64,000 nucleotides of DNA from positions 1-64,000 of the forward strand of contig CACZEK010000009.1 of the NCBI GenBank assembly GCA_902780135.1, read 5' to 3'. Positions 54,051-62,288 of the stretch are shown here, in pieces; the stretch's first letter is position 1; every line of letters begins with the position of its first letter. The notes beneath the pieces were generated by a model that made no database searches, was not told the DNA's origin, and saw only the letters and a program-made list of their open reading frames with translations. The position numbers and the translations under genes were made by a program. The DNA is from an uncultured bacterium (GTDB lineage: Bacteria; Verrucomicrobiota; Lentisphaeria; Victivallales; UBA1829).

Positions 54051-54386
54051 CACGCGCATACGCGCAAGTTTCAGTTAAAACAAGTTCCTTTTAACTGAAA
54101 CTTGACTGGTTTCTTCGGCTTTTTGGTTTTTCCGGCAAAACAAGCTCCGGCATATCCGGCTTCCGGCATATCCGGCTTCCGGCATATCCGGCTTCCGGCA
54201 TACGCAGATTTTCCGTTGACCGGGGAAGAGCATCCTGAAATCGGCTGTAATTTCTTATACGGTCCGGGAGAAATCGTCTGGCTTCACGCGCATATGCGCA
54301 ACGCGCAAGTTTCAGTTAAAACAAGTTCCTTTTAACTGAAACTTGGCTGGTTTCTCCGGCTTTTGGTTTTTTCCGGCAAAACAAGC
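54051..54386. repeat. Repeat block with a duplicated 38-base hairpin and a 16-bp tandem array
   Basis: Two copies of a roughly 95-base unit (54051-54145 and about 54283-54386). Each carries a perfect stem of 15 bp, AAGTTTCAGTTAAAA pairing with TTTTAACTGAAACTT over the loop CAAGTTCC (54066-54103 and 54307-54344), then GGTTTCTTCGGC and a CCGGCAAAACAAGC end. Between them is a 16-bp unit, CATATCCGGCTTCCGG, three times in tandem (54151-54198). No coding frame in 53967-54522 looks real. It could be a dispersed palindromic element or two terminator-like hairpins. Confidence 0.85.
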
Positions 54387-54442
54387 GGCAGCATCCGAGA
54401 AGAAAAGCGTTGAAAAAGGCGCGTTTTCCGGAAGGAAACGGC

Positions 54443-54471
54443 TTGAAAAACATGTTCGGCGGATGTATTGT
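54443..54471 (+). promoter_or_regulatory. Promoter of the uracil-DNA glycosylase gene
   Basis: TTGAAA (54443-54448), a 17-base spacer and TATTGT (54466-54471), 51 bases before the start codon. Confidence 0.65.
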
Positions 54472-54522
54472 ATAAAACCAACCGACAACCCTCAACCCGC
54501 GCGGACGGAACAGGACATCCCC

Positions 54523-55278
54523 ATGAGAAAACCCGACATCTTCGACGAGATCATCCAGTGCCTGAAAACGGACGGGAGAATCGGAGCGGACACCTCCATG
54601 AACGAAGAGACCCTGCGCGACCTCTACGCCCGCCCCGTCCGCAAAGCCCCCGCGCGTGTCCCGGCTCCCGCTCAGAACGCGCAGGGCGTCCCGCCCGCCT
54701 ACGCGCCGGACCTGCCCGAATGGGAATCCCTGCGCACCGAATGCGCCTCCTGCATGAAATGCGGCCTCGGAAAGACCCGCACCAACATGGTCTTCGCCGA
54801 CGGCAGTCCGCACGCGGAACTGATGTTCATCGGCGAGGGCCCCGGCGCGGACGAGGACGCCACCGGCGTGCCGTTCGTGGGGCGCGCGGGCGAACTGCTG
54901 TCCCGCATGATCGCCGCCATGACGTTCGACCGCAAGACGGAGACGTGCATCGCGAACATCGTGAAGTGCCGTCCGCCGGGAAACCGCAATCCGGCGGACG
55001 ACGAGGCGGCGGCGTGCATGCCGTACCTGAAACGCCAGATCGAACTGGTGAATCCGAAGGTGATCGTGCTGCTCGGCGCGGTGCCGCTCCTGTACCTCTT
55101 CAACCTGAAGGGCATCATGCGGCTGCGCGGGCGCTGGCTGGACTACAACGGCATCCCCGTCATGCCGACCTATCACCCGGCGTTCCTCCTGCGGAATCCC
55201 CCGGCGAAGAAAGACGCCTGGGCGGACCTGCAGGCGGTCATGGCGGTCTTCGGGCGCAAGCCCGCGCCCCGGCGCTGA
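54523..55278 (+). CDS. Type-4 (family 4) uracil-DNA glycosylase
   Basis: A 251-residue base-excision repair enzyme that removes uracil from DNA. After an N-terminal extension of about 75 residues (A/P-rich linker) comes the core: [20 protein letters not shown] (iron-sulfur cysteines), [20 protein letters not shown] (motif A), [18 protein letters not shown] and [12 protein letters not shown] (motif B). The [4Fe-4S] cysteine set appears complete. The start at 54523 is chosen by promoter and core length. The partner dut, which limits dUTP, is at 25.1 kb. It is followed by an OppB permease 24 bases later. Confidence 0.9.
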   Translation: MRKPDIFDEIIQCLKTDGRIGADTSMNEETLRDLYARPVRKAPARVPAPAQNAQGVPPAYAPDLPEWESLRTECASCMKCGLGKTRTNMVFADGSPHAELMFIGEGPGADEDATGVPFVGRAGELLSRMIAAMTFDRKTETCIANIVKCRPPGNRNPADDEAAACMPYLKRQIELVNPKVIVLLGAVPLLYLFNLKGIMRLRGRWLDYNGIPVMPTYHPAFLLRNPPAKKDAWADLQAVMAVFGRKPAPRR

Positions 55279-55301
55279 ACCGGACCGGAGGCTGACCGGG
55301 A

Positions 55302-56621
55302 ATGGGACGTTACATCGTCAAACGGATTCTTTACTCCGTCTGGATCCTGCTCGGGATCATGGTCGTCACGTTCATCCTGTTCCGGGTGTCCGCGGGCGAC
55401 CCGACCGCCGTCCTGCTCGGCAAGAACCCGACCGCCGCGGACGTGGAGGTGATGCGCGACTCCATGGGCTGCGACAAGCCGCTCTTTTTCGGCATGTGGC
55501 GCATCACGGAGCTTTATCCCGCCGCCGACTTCACCGGCGGGCGCACCGAGATCCCCGGCATCGAGCTGAAGGACGTTGAGCTGGAAAAAGCCGCCGGGCA
55601 GGACGGTTTGCGCCTCGGCGCCGGCACAGCGGCCTTCAAACGCCAGTTCGTCAACAAAGAATCGAAAAACCGCATCGTCCTCTCCGGCTCGGGGCGTTTC
55701 CTCGTCGCCGGACAGGAGGTCGAGCTCACATCCGGCGGGACCGCGATCGAGCTGGCGGACGCGCCCGACGAGCTGACCGTGACCGGACTCGACACGGACT
55801 GCGTGCTGGTCCGCGCGGGATTCGAGCGTCCGAACCGCGCGTGGTACGACTCGCAGGCGCTGGATTCCCTGAAGGAGCTCGTCACGTTCTCCTCGAAATT
55901 CCCCTACGTATCCTTCTTCAATTTCGGCAATACGCTCCTCACGCACGAATCCATCCGCGGCAAGCTGTGGCGCGGCATGGTGCCCTCCCTGATGATCATG
56001 CTCCCGATCTTCTTCGGCGAGCTCCTGCTCGGCATCGTGCTGGCGATGATTTCCTGCGCGTTTCAGGACCGCATCCTGGACCGCGCGATCGTGGTGCTGT
56101 CCGTCGCCGGCATGAGCGTCAGCTACCTCGTGCTCATCATCCTCGGACAGTGGTTCCTGGCGTACTACCTGAACCTCTTCCCCGTGTGGGGCTGGGACAG
56201 CCCGCGCTGCCTCGCCCTGCCCGTCATCATCGGCATCGTGTCCGGCACGGGCGGCGGCGTGCGCTTCTACCGGACCGTCTTCCTCGACGAGATCCGCCGG
56301 GAATACATCCGGACCGCGGCGGCGAAGGGCGCGGCTCCGACGCGCGTGTACGGCATCCATCTGCTGCGGAACGCCCTCGTGCCGATCATCACGCGCGCCT
56401 CGACCGAACTCCCGTTCCTGTTCACGGGCAGCCTGCTGCTGGAAAGCTTCTTCGGCATCCCCGGGCTGGGCTACGAGGGCGTGAACGCGCTGAACAGCTC
56501 CGACCTCTCCATGCTGAAGGCGCTCGTCCTGCTCGGCGCGATCCTCTTCATCGTCATCAACCTCGTCACCGACGTGGCGTACGCCTGGGTCGACCCGCGC
56601 GTCCGCGTCGACCGCGAGTGA
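55302..56621 (+). CDS. OppB/DppB-type ABC transporter permease with large periplasmic insert
   Basis: A 439-residue permease. The first helix (MGRYIVKRILYSVWILLGIM) and the signature FRVSAGDPTAVLLGKNPTAA are canonical, but between them and the core (from about residue 220, LWRGMVPSLMIMLPIFFGEL) lies a beta-rich insert of about 130 residues (about 75-200, ending ALDSLKELVTFSSKF). The EAA loop is FLDEIRREYIRTAAAKGAAP. Its OppC-type counterpart is 29 kb away (25536-26792) and also has an extra segment. No solute-binding protein or ATPase is present near either gene. Confidence 0.88.
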   Translation: MGRYIVKRILYSVWILLGIMVVTFILFRVSAGDPTAVLLGKNPTAADVEVMRDSMGCDKPLFFGMWRITELYPAADFTGGRTEIPGIELKDVELEKAAGQDGLRLGAGTAAFKRQFVNKESKNRIVLSGSGRFLVAGQEVELTSGGTAIELADAPDELTVTGLDTDCVLVRAGFERPNRAWYDSQALDSLKELVTFSSKFPYVSFFNFGNTLLTHESIRGKLWRGMVPSLMIMLPIFFGELLLGIVLAMISCAFQDRILDRAIVVLSVAGMSVSYLVLIILGQWFLAYYLNLFPVWGWDSPRCLALPVIIGIVSGTGGGVRFYRTVFLDEIRREYIRTAAAKGAAPTRVYGIHLLRNALVPIITRASTELPFLFTGSLLLESFFGIPGLGYEGVNALNSSDLSMLKALVLLGAILFIVINLVTDVAYAWVDPRVRVDRE

Positions 56622-56681
56622 ATCCGTGCCCCGGCTCTCCCCCCTTCCCGCCGGAAATCCGCCGAAAAGCGCATTCCGCGC

Positions 56682-56715
56682 TTGACAATTCGGGCAGCGC
56701 GTGATACTGTATCAC
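56682..56715 (+). promoter_or_regulatory. galK promoter with palindromic operator on the -10 box
   Basis: TTGACA (56682-56687), a 17-base spacer and TACTGT (56705-56710). The -10 box lies inside the perfect inverted repeat GTGATACtGTATCAC (56701-56715), ideal for a repressor. No regulator gene is adjacent. Confidence 0.7.
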
Positions 56716-56766
56716 CGGAAACCATATTTTTATCATATTCATCCGCAAGAAAGGAATCCCCCACCC

Positions 56767-57915
56767 ATGAGCGCCAGTGTCCGCGAACAATTCATCGCCC
56801 GCTACGGGAAAGAACCGGCAGTCTGCTCCTTCGCTCCCGGCCGCCTCGAAATCCTCGGCAACCACACCGACTACAACGAAGGCTTCGTGCTGAGCTGCGC
56901 CGTGAGCCAGCACACCTGTTTCGCCATGAGCCCGGCGGACGGCACGAAGTGCAACATCTGCGAGCACGGCAAGGACCAGGAGCTCGACCTGAACGACATC
57001 GACACGCCGGTGAAGGGCGACTGGCGCAACTACATCAAGGGCCTGCTCGTCGACCTCAAACGCCGCGGCATCAAGTTCGGCGCGTTCGACGCCGTCCTGG
57101 ACAGCCAGGTCCCGCTCTCCGCGGGCATGAGCAGTTCCGCCGCCCTCGAAATGTCCTTCGCCTTCGCGCTGAAGACCATCTACGGCATCGAGCTCCCGCT
57201 CGCGGACTGGGCGCGCGTCGGCCAGGCGGTCGAAAACAAGTTCCTCGGGCTGAACAGCGGCCTGCTCGACCAGTTCAGCTCGCTCTTCGGCAAGAAGGAT
57301 TCCTTCATCCTCTGCGATTTCCGCACGGTCGAGGTACTGAAGAACGTCGGCATGCCCGCCGGGTACGTGTTCGTCGTGGCGAACTCCATGGTGAAGCACA
57401 ACCTGGTCGACTCCGCCTACAACCAGCGCCGCGTGAGCTGCGAGAACGCCGCCGCCGCGATCAAAAAGACGCATCCCGAGATCAAGACGCTCCGCGACGT
57501 CTCCGGCGAGCTCCTCGAAGCCTGCAGGGGCGACATGGCGCACATCGACTACCTGCGCGCGAAGCACGTGGTCGGCGAGGACGAACGCGTCTTCCGCGCC
57601 GTGGAATGCCTCGGCAAAGACGACATCGCCGGATTCGGACAGCTCCTCTACGAGAGCCACGAAAGCTCCCGCGTGAACTTCGAGAACAGCTGCCCCGAAC
57701 TCGACGTCCTCGTCGAACTCTCCAAGTCCATCCCCGGCTGCCTCGGCGCGCGCCTCTCCGGCGGCGGCTTCGGCGGCATCTCCATCCACCTGGTCGAGAC
57801 CGATAAGGCGGAATCCTACGCGGAACGCCTCAAGACCGCCTACAAGTCCCAGACCGGCATCGACGCCGCCACGTTCATCTGCTCCATCGGCGACGGCGCG
57901 GGCGTCGAAGCCTGA
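56767..57915 (+). CDS. galK: Galactokinase (GHMP kinase family)
   Basis: A 382-residue kinase that makes galactose-1-phosphate. The galactokinase signature is GRLEILGNHTDYNEGFVLS. The GHMP ATP-binding loop is VPLSAGMSSSAALEMSFAFA. The C-terminal GHMP motif is GCLGARLSGGGFGGISIHLV. The start at 56767 follows AAAGGAA; the longer frame from 56701 would begin in the operator. GNHTDY carries N-H-T where many have E-H-T (GEHTDY), a variation seen in some bacterial kinases of this family, so galactose is likely but not certain. It is the first gene of an operon with a GH78-like enzyme. Confidence 0.88.
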   Translation: MSASVREQFIARYGKEPAVCSFAPGRLEILGNHTDYNEGFVLSCAVSQHTCFAMSPADGTKCNICEHGKDQELDLNDIDTPVKGDWRNYIKGLLVDLKRRGIKFGAFDAVLDSQVPLSAGMSSSAALEMSFAFALKTIYGIELPLADWARVGQAVENKFLGLNSGLLDQFSSLFGKKDSFILCDFRTVEVLKNVGMPAGYVFVVANSMVKHNLVDSAYNQRRVSCENAAAAIKKTHPEIKTLRDVSGELLEACRGDMAHIDYLRAKHVVGEDERVFRAVECLGKDDIAGFGQLLYESHESSRVNFENSCPELDVLVELSKSIPGCLGARLSGGGFGGISIHLVETDKAESYAERLKTAYKSQTGIDAATFICSIGDGAGVEA

Positions 57916-57938
57916 GGCAAACAGGCCGCGTGCCCGGC

Positions 57939-59666
57939 ATGAACAGGAAAAACCGTCAACTTGCCGCCTGCCTCGTGGGCGCCGCGCTTCTTCTCCCCGG
58001 CATCGCCTGTCCGGGGACCGACTGGTTCTCCGTTCCGGGCACGCTCATCACCGGGCGCGGGGGAAGGAGCATTTTCCCCGGCGTGCCCGACGAACCGAAA
58101 AGCGTCCTGGAGGAACAGAAGCCGAAGGCGGCGCGCGCGTTCGACGGTCCGGTCCGCGCGATCGTGATCGACTTCGGGAAGGACGCCTACTGCCACCTGC
58201 CCCTGACTTTGAAGGCGGAACAGGAAACCAAACTGGAAGTCCTCGTCGGCGAGGTCCTGACGCCGGACGGACGGATCGACGAGAATCCGGGCGGCTCGCG
58301 CATCTGCTACAGGGAGACGCTGACCGTGAAGCCCGGCACCGCCGAATACCTGATGAAGTTCCCGCCGCACAGGAACCCGTACGGCGGCATGTCGAGCCCG
58401 CAGACGCCCGAGATCGCGCCGTTCCGGTACGTGGAGATCCGCAATCCGGGCGGGATCGAACTGGTGAAAGTCGTCCGCGTGGCGCATTTCCCGGAGTTCG
58501 ACGACAAAGCGTCGGAGTTCCGGTGCGACGATCCGGAGCTGGTGAAAGTCTGGGACCTCTGCAAATACTCGGTGAAGGCGTGCGTCCCGTACGGGCTGTA
58601 CATCGACGGCAACCGCGAACGCATGCCGTACGAGGCGGACAGCTACATCACCGCGCTCAGCCATTTCGCCGTGGACGCGAACTACGCCGCCTGCCGCGCG
58701 TCCATCGAATGGTCGCTGGACCATCCCACCTGGCCGACCGAATGGCGTCTGCTGATGCCCGAACTGGTGAAAGTCTATCTGCTGTACAGCGGCGACATCC
58801 GGACCGTGCACGGCTGGTATGATCGCCTGAAGCCGTTCCTGCTGAACCTCTGCGTCGACGAACGCGGCCTGCTGAACTCGAAGCGTTACCCGGACGGCGT
58901 CCGCGACATCGTGGACTGGCCGGAAGGGGAGCGCGACGGCTACGAGATGAAGGACGTGAACTTCGTGCCGAACGCGTTCCGGCACCTCGCGCTGCTGGAC
59001 ATGGCGTATCTGGCGGAACAGACCCGGCACAAGGACGAGGCCGCCGCATACCGCGCAAAAGCCGAAGCGCTGAACGCGCGCCTGCACGAACTCATGTTCG
59101 ACGGCAAGCTGTTCGTCGATTCGCCCGGCTCGAAACACCATTCGGTCCACGCCCAGATGGCGGCGGTCTGCACGGGGGTCGTCCGCGAGGAGGAAAAGCC
59201 CGCCGTCGCGGAGTTCCTGAAGGGAAAAGGCATGGCGTGCAGCGTGTACGGCGCGCAGTATCTGCTCGATGCTTGCTTCGAGCTCGGACTCGGCGGCCAC
59301 GCCGTGGAGCTCATGACCTCGGACGGTCTCCGCAGCTGGCGGAACATGATCCGCGCGGGCGCGACCGTGACCATGGAGGCGTGGGACAACTCCGTGAAGC
59401 CGAACCAGGACTGGAACCACTCCTGGGCAACCGCCCCGGCGAACGTCGTCGCGCGGCGGCTTTTCGGCATCCGGCCGCTCGCCCCCGGATTCGAACGTTT
59501 CTGCGTGGAACCGGACCTGAGCGTGCTGAAAAACGGGTTCTACCGGCAGCCGACGCCGATGGGGCCGATCGAGGTGACGGTGAAGGACGGCAAAGTCACG
59601 GCCATCCAATTCCCGATTGGGCTCAATCTGGTCTCGCCCGACCCCTCGCAGGCGTTTTTCTTCTGA
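57939..59666 (+). CDS. Exported GH78-like alpha-L-rhamnosidase
   Basis: A 575-residue secreted glycoside hydrolase. The signal peptide is about MNRKNRQLAACLVGAALLLPGIAC (cysteine at the end, so lipidation is possible but the lipobox is weak). Early beta domains are followed by the (alpha/alpha)6 barrel with YIDGNRERMPYEADSYI (the catalytic-acid region of GH78) and AGATVTMEAWDNSVKPNQDW, WNHSWATAPANVVARR, and the C-terminal FGIRPLAPGFERFCVEPDL. It would cut terminal rhamnose or a related deoxy sugar from plant or mucus-type glycans. The start at 57939 (ATG) is used; a GTG 9 bases earlier is possible. It lies 24 bases after galK. Confidence 0.82.
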   Translation: MNRKNRQLAACLVGAALLLPGIACPGTDWFSVPGTLITGRGGRSIFPGVPDEPKSVLEEQKPKAARAFDGPVRAIVIDFGKDAYCHLPLTLKAEQETKLEVLVGEVLTPDGRIDENPGGSRICYRETLTVKPGTAEYLMKFPPHRNPYGGMSSPQTPEIAPFRYVEIRNPGGIELVKVVRVAHFPEFDDKASEFRCDDPELVKVWDLCKYSVKACVPYGLYIDGNRERMPYEADSYITALSHFAVDANYAACRASIEWSLDHPTWPTEWRLLMPELVKVYLLYSGDIRTVHGWYDRLKPFLLNLCVDERGLLNSKRYPDGVRDIVDWPEGERDGYEMKDVNFVPNAFRHLALLDMAYLAEQTRHKDEAAAYRAKAEALNARLHELMFDGKLFVDSPGSKHHSVHAQMAAVCTGVVREEEKPAVAEFLKGKGMACSVYGAQYLLDACFELGLGGHAVELMTSDGLRSWRNMIRAGATVTMEAWDNSVKPNQDWNHSWATAPANVVARRLFGIRPLAPGFERFCVEPDLSVLKNGFYRQPTPMGPIEVTVKDGKVTAIQFPIGLNLVSPDPSQAFFF

Positions 59667-59699
59667 ACCGGAAACGGCGTAAACGCCACGCGCGCCGGC

Positions 59700-60383
59700 T
59701 CAATTATCCCGGCTTCGGCTTTTCGTTTCGTTCGCGGACATCCGCATCCGCCTGACGGAAACGATGACGAGCGGCGCATACATGAAGATGAGGTTCAGTC
59801 TCTGCCACAGTCCCTCGTTCTCGATGGCCGTACCGGAAAACTCCGGCTTGTCCGCCATGACAAACAAGACGAAGAAGAGCATGGCGGCGGCAAAGCTGAC
59901 GATGCACACGGTCCCCATGAGGCTTTCCCCGTTCTTCCATGATAGGATCGCCATAAGAAGCGGGACGAACAGGAAAAGCATGAATCCAACCGCCGAACCG
60001 ATGCCGTGGATCATGGAAGCGGCCGTAACGACGTCCTTCGACTCGTTCACGCTGAAAAAACAGGTGAAGACGCACGCCCCGACGGCGAATGCCGCGACAA
60101 ACGCCGCCATCGTATAAGCAATGCCCGCGGAGACCGGACGATACAGCCGGAACAGGGCAGGGAGGGCGACGAGAAACAGCACGCCCTCAAGGAGCATCCA
60201 CAGATCGAACGGCAGGCGCACCGGGCTCAGCGGACTGCCGAGCGCGCTGACCGACATCTTCATGCAGCTGTAATCCGCGCAGAAAAGCGGCAGCGCCCAC
60301 GAGATCAGGATATCTCCGGCCATCGCGGCCAGCAGTGCGCACCAGAGCACGGTCTCTTTTGTCGGGATTCGTCGGATTGTCAT
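59700..60383 (-). CDS. DUF998-type integral membrane protein
   Basis: A 227-residue protein with six predicted membrane helices and the DUF998 layout: an early conserved loop CADYSCMKMSVSALGSPLSP, then helices LLEGVLFLVALPALFRLY, AFVAAFAVGACVFTCFFSV and a later MLFFVLFVMAD. Members are seven- or six-helix membrane proteins without a known activity. It converges with the GH78-like gene (34 bases apart). No Shine-Dalgarno is evident. It lies alone on its strand before a lipoprotein gene. Confidence 0.7.
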   Translation of the reverse strand: MTIRRIPTKETVLWCALLAAMAGDILISWALPLFCADYSCMKMSVSALGSPLSPVRLPFDLWMLLEGVLFLVALPALFRLYRPVSAGIAYTMAAFVAAFAVGACVFTCFFSVNESKDVVTAASMIHGIGSAVGFMLFLFVPLLMAILSWKNGESLMGTVCIVSFAAAMLFFVLFVMADKPEFSGTAIENEGLWQRLNLIFMYAPLVIVSVRRMRMSANETKSRSRDN

Positions 60384-60476
60384 GCGGATTCAAAAGGCGG
60401 CGGTGATTCGTTTTGCTTTAACATACACCCGAAGCGCGGAAAGTCAAGAGGAAACGTGCCCGGGAACCCCCTGGAC

Positions 60477-60512
60477 ACAAAAAGCGCCCGGCCCGAAGAG
60501 GGAGCCGGACGC
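60477..60512 (-). terminator. Terminator of the lipoprotein gene
   Basis: On the minus strand GCGTCCGGC pairs with GCCGGGCGC (one mismatch), followed by TTTTTG. Confidence 0.75.
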
Positions 60513-60539
60513 GGAAGACCGAATCGGGTCAGGCGGGGA

Positions 60540-61169
60540 TCAGTCGTTCCAGAACCAGAGGAAGTGGAGCTCGCCCGGATTGTCGTCGCCGATCGGGAGC
60601 CTGTGGGTCTTGAACGGGAAGAAGCAGACGACCCAGTTGTTGAAGTAGGCTTCCGACTTCGCGCCGTCGACGACCTGGACCGGTTCGTTGGTCTTGGCGT
60701 CGACGATATTGAAGAAGAAGCGGCCCCAGGCGGTGCGGTGGAGACGGCTGAAGATCGGGATTTCGGGGATCACGATGGAGAGGTTGGCCCACGGGATCGG
60801 GATCGGGAGGGACGGGATGCCCAGGAGGAATCTGTCCATATCGGTGGCGAGCACGCTGCTGGTGGCCTTGAAGACGTAGTCGGCGTCGGCGGCCTCCTTC
60901 ACCACGGTGATGCCGTAGCGCGCGAGATGCAGCTCGATGTACGCCATGAGGAATTCCTTGTCGACCTGCGGCGCGAGGTTCGAATAGTCCATGGAGACTT
61001 TCTTGCCGGCATACGCTTCGAAGTCGATGGAGGAGATGCCGCGCTCGATGACGGAGCTGAGGAGCATTTCTTCCACGGAGTTGCGCGCCGTGTTGGTGAC
61101 GCCGGGAGTGGAGCAGGCCGTGCAGACGAGCGCCGCGGCGGCCGCGAGAAGAAGGAACAAGTGTTTCAT
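60540..61169 (-). CDS. Lipoprotein of unknown function
   Basis: A 209-residue protein with a signal MKHLFLLLAAAAALVCTAC and a lipobox cysteine near residue 19. The mature part begins STPGVTNTARNSVEEMLLSS and includes SSIDFEAYAGKKVSMDYSN and EFLMAYIELHLARYGITVV, which fits a compact alpha/beta domain binding another envelope part; the second half has RTAWGRFFFNIVDAKTNEPV. No catalytic motif was recognised. The start at 61169 is given by the signal peptide. Its promoter is divergent from that of rpmH. Confidence 0.65.
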   Translation of the reverse strand: MKHLFLLLAAAAALVCTACSTPGVTNTARNSVEEMLLSSVIERGISSIDFEAYAGKKVSMDYSNLAPQVDKEFLMAYIELHLARYGITVVKEAADADYVFKATSSVLATDMDRFLLGIPSLPIPIPWANLSIVIPEIPIFSRLHRTAWGRFFFNIVDAKTNEPVQVVDGAKSEAYFNNWVVCFFPFKTHRLPIGDDNPGELHFLWFWND

Positions 61170-61289
61170 GCCAGGTCTTTCCGGAATGCCCGGGGGAGGC
61201 ATCCCTGTGTGTTTTTGGGGTTATCGTAAAGTGCAGGATTTATGTGCGGAGAAAAACTGCCCGGGCATGCGCCCGCAGCGTTAAAGGAA

Positions 61290-61317
61290 AATATAGCATC
61301 TTTTTTCTCTAAAACAA
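61290..61317 (-). promoter_or_regulatory. Promoter of the lipoprotein gene at 60540
   Basis: On the minus strand TTGTTT (61312-61317), a 16-base spacer and TATATT (61290-61295) preceded by GATGC. The predicted transcript has a leader of about 115 bases. Confidence 0.55.
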
Positions 61318-61378
61318 TCCGCAAGCGACAAAAAATGAAAAGAAAACGAAAAAAAAGGCAAAAAAGACGCTCTCCGGG

Positions 61379-61407
61379 TTGAAATAACGCCGATTCCATG
61401 CTATATT
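61379..61407 (+). promoter_or_regulatory. rpmH operon promoter
   Basis: TTGAAA (61379-61384), a 17-base spacer and TATATT (61402-61407), about 107 bases before rpmH. Confidence 0.75.
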
Positions 61408-61513
61408 AGATGGATTACACCATATACAAAACGAACGAAAAACCACAAGCCGTAACCCCCTGAGAGGAACAGCCGGAGCGCCCTTTGCGCGGCTCCGGGA
61501 ACAAGGTGAAACC

Positions 61514-61651
61514 ATGAAAAGAACGTATCAGCCTTCCGTCATCAAACGTGCCCGCAAATATGGATTCCGCGCCAGAATGGCCACCAAGGGCGGCCGCCAG
61601 GTCCTTGCCAGAAGAAGAGCGAAAGGCCGCAAGCGCCTGACCGTCATCTGA
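61514..61651 (+). CDS. rpmH: 50S ribosomal protein L34
   Basis: A 45-residue protein read directly from the sequence, [20 protein letters not shown] then [20 protein letters not shown] and LTVI. All L34 landmarks are there. An AAGGTGA lies before the ATG. It is followed by rnpA 14 bases later, as in nearly all bacteria. Confidence 0.98.
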   Translation: MKRTYQPSVIKRARKYGFRARMATKGGRQVLARRRAKGRKRLTVI

Positions 61652-61665
61652 AGAAGGACCGCGCC

Positions 61666-62070
61666 GTGGAAATTGAGCGCAGCAGCCTGAGGAAGCAGGA
61701 AAAACTGCGCACCCGAAAGGATTTCGATGCGCTCAAGGAACACGGGAAAGCCTGCCGGGATCCGTTCTTTACGGTACTGGTTCAGGCGGCGGAGCCGGGC
61801 AGTCCGCTTCCGATCCCCCGGTACGGCGTCATCTGCAGCCGCAAACTGCATCATTCCGCCGTCGTCAGGAACCGCGCGAGACGCCTGATCACCGAGACCT
61901 TCCGGCTGTGCAAGGAGACCATCCTGCCATGCAGCATCCTGATCATCCCGCGCCGCGCCATCTTCGGTGCAAAACAGCAGGAAGTGCAGGAACATCTGCT
62001 CCGGACGCTGAAGAAAGCCGGACTGATCCGGGAAAAACACACCGCGGCAATCCCGTCCGCGAACTCGTGA
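61666..62070 (+). CDS. rnpA: Ribonuclease P protein component
   Basis: A 134-residue RNase P protein that assists the catalytic RNA in maturing tRNA 5' ends. It starts with GTG at 61666, only 14 bases after rpmH. It has [40 protein letters not shown] (the RNR motif) and [10 protein letters not shown]. Its stop codon overlaps the yidD start by 4 bases. The RNA subunit gene rnpB is not in the window. Confidence 0.95.
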   Translation: MEIERSSLRKQEKLRTRKDFDALKEHGKACRDPFFTVLVQAAEPGSPLPIPRYGVICSRKLHHSAVVRNRARRLITETFRLCKETILPCSILIIPRRAIFGAKQQEVQEHLLRTLKKAGLIREKHTAAIPSANS

Positions 62071-62285
62071 TCCTTCCCATCCGCGCATACCGCCGCTGGA
62101 TCACGCCTCTGTTTCCCCCGTGCTGCCGTTTCACGCCGACCTGTTCCCAGTATGCGATCGACGCCATCCGGACCCACGGACTTCTGCGCGGCTTCGCGCT
62201 GAGCTCGTGGCGGATCCTCCGGTGCAACCCCTGGTGCCGGGGCGGGTATGACCCCGTCCCCCCGAAACGTTCCGGGAAGGAATAA
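62067..62285 (+). CDS. yidD: Membrane protein insertion efficiency factor YidD
   Basis: A 72-residue protein beginning at the GTG at 62067 that overlaps the rnpA stop (GTGA). It reads [59 protein letters not shown], with the family cysteines. YidD helps YidC insert membrane proteins. It is the expected third gene of the rpmH-rnpA-yidD-yidC set. Confidence 0.95.
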   Translation: MILPIRAYRRWITPLFPPCCRFTPTCSQYAIDAIRTHGLLRGFALSSWRILRCNPWCRGGYDPVPPKRSGKE

Positions 62286-62288
62286 CGA

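Noticed and set aside
54151..54198. CRISPR-like array
   Set aside because: The units are 16 bases and directly adjacent without spacers, and there is no cas gene in the window.
61170..61513. RNase P RNA or another conserved structural RNA near rnpA
   Set aside because: The 340-base gap holds two divergent promoters and ordinary leaders; no conserved RNase P or SRP RNA core motifs were found here or in the other gaps.
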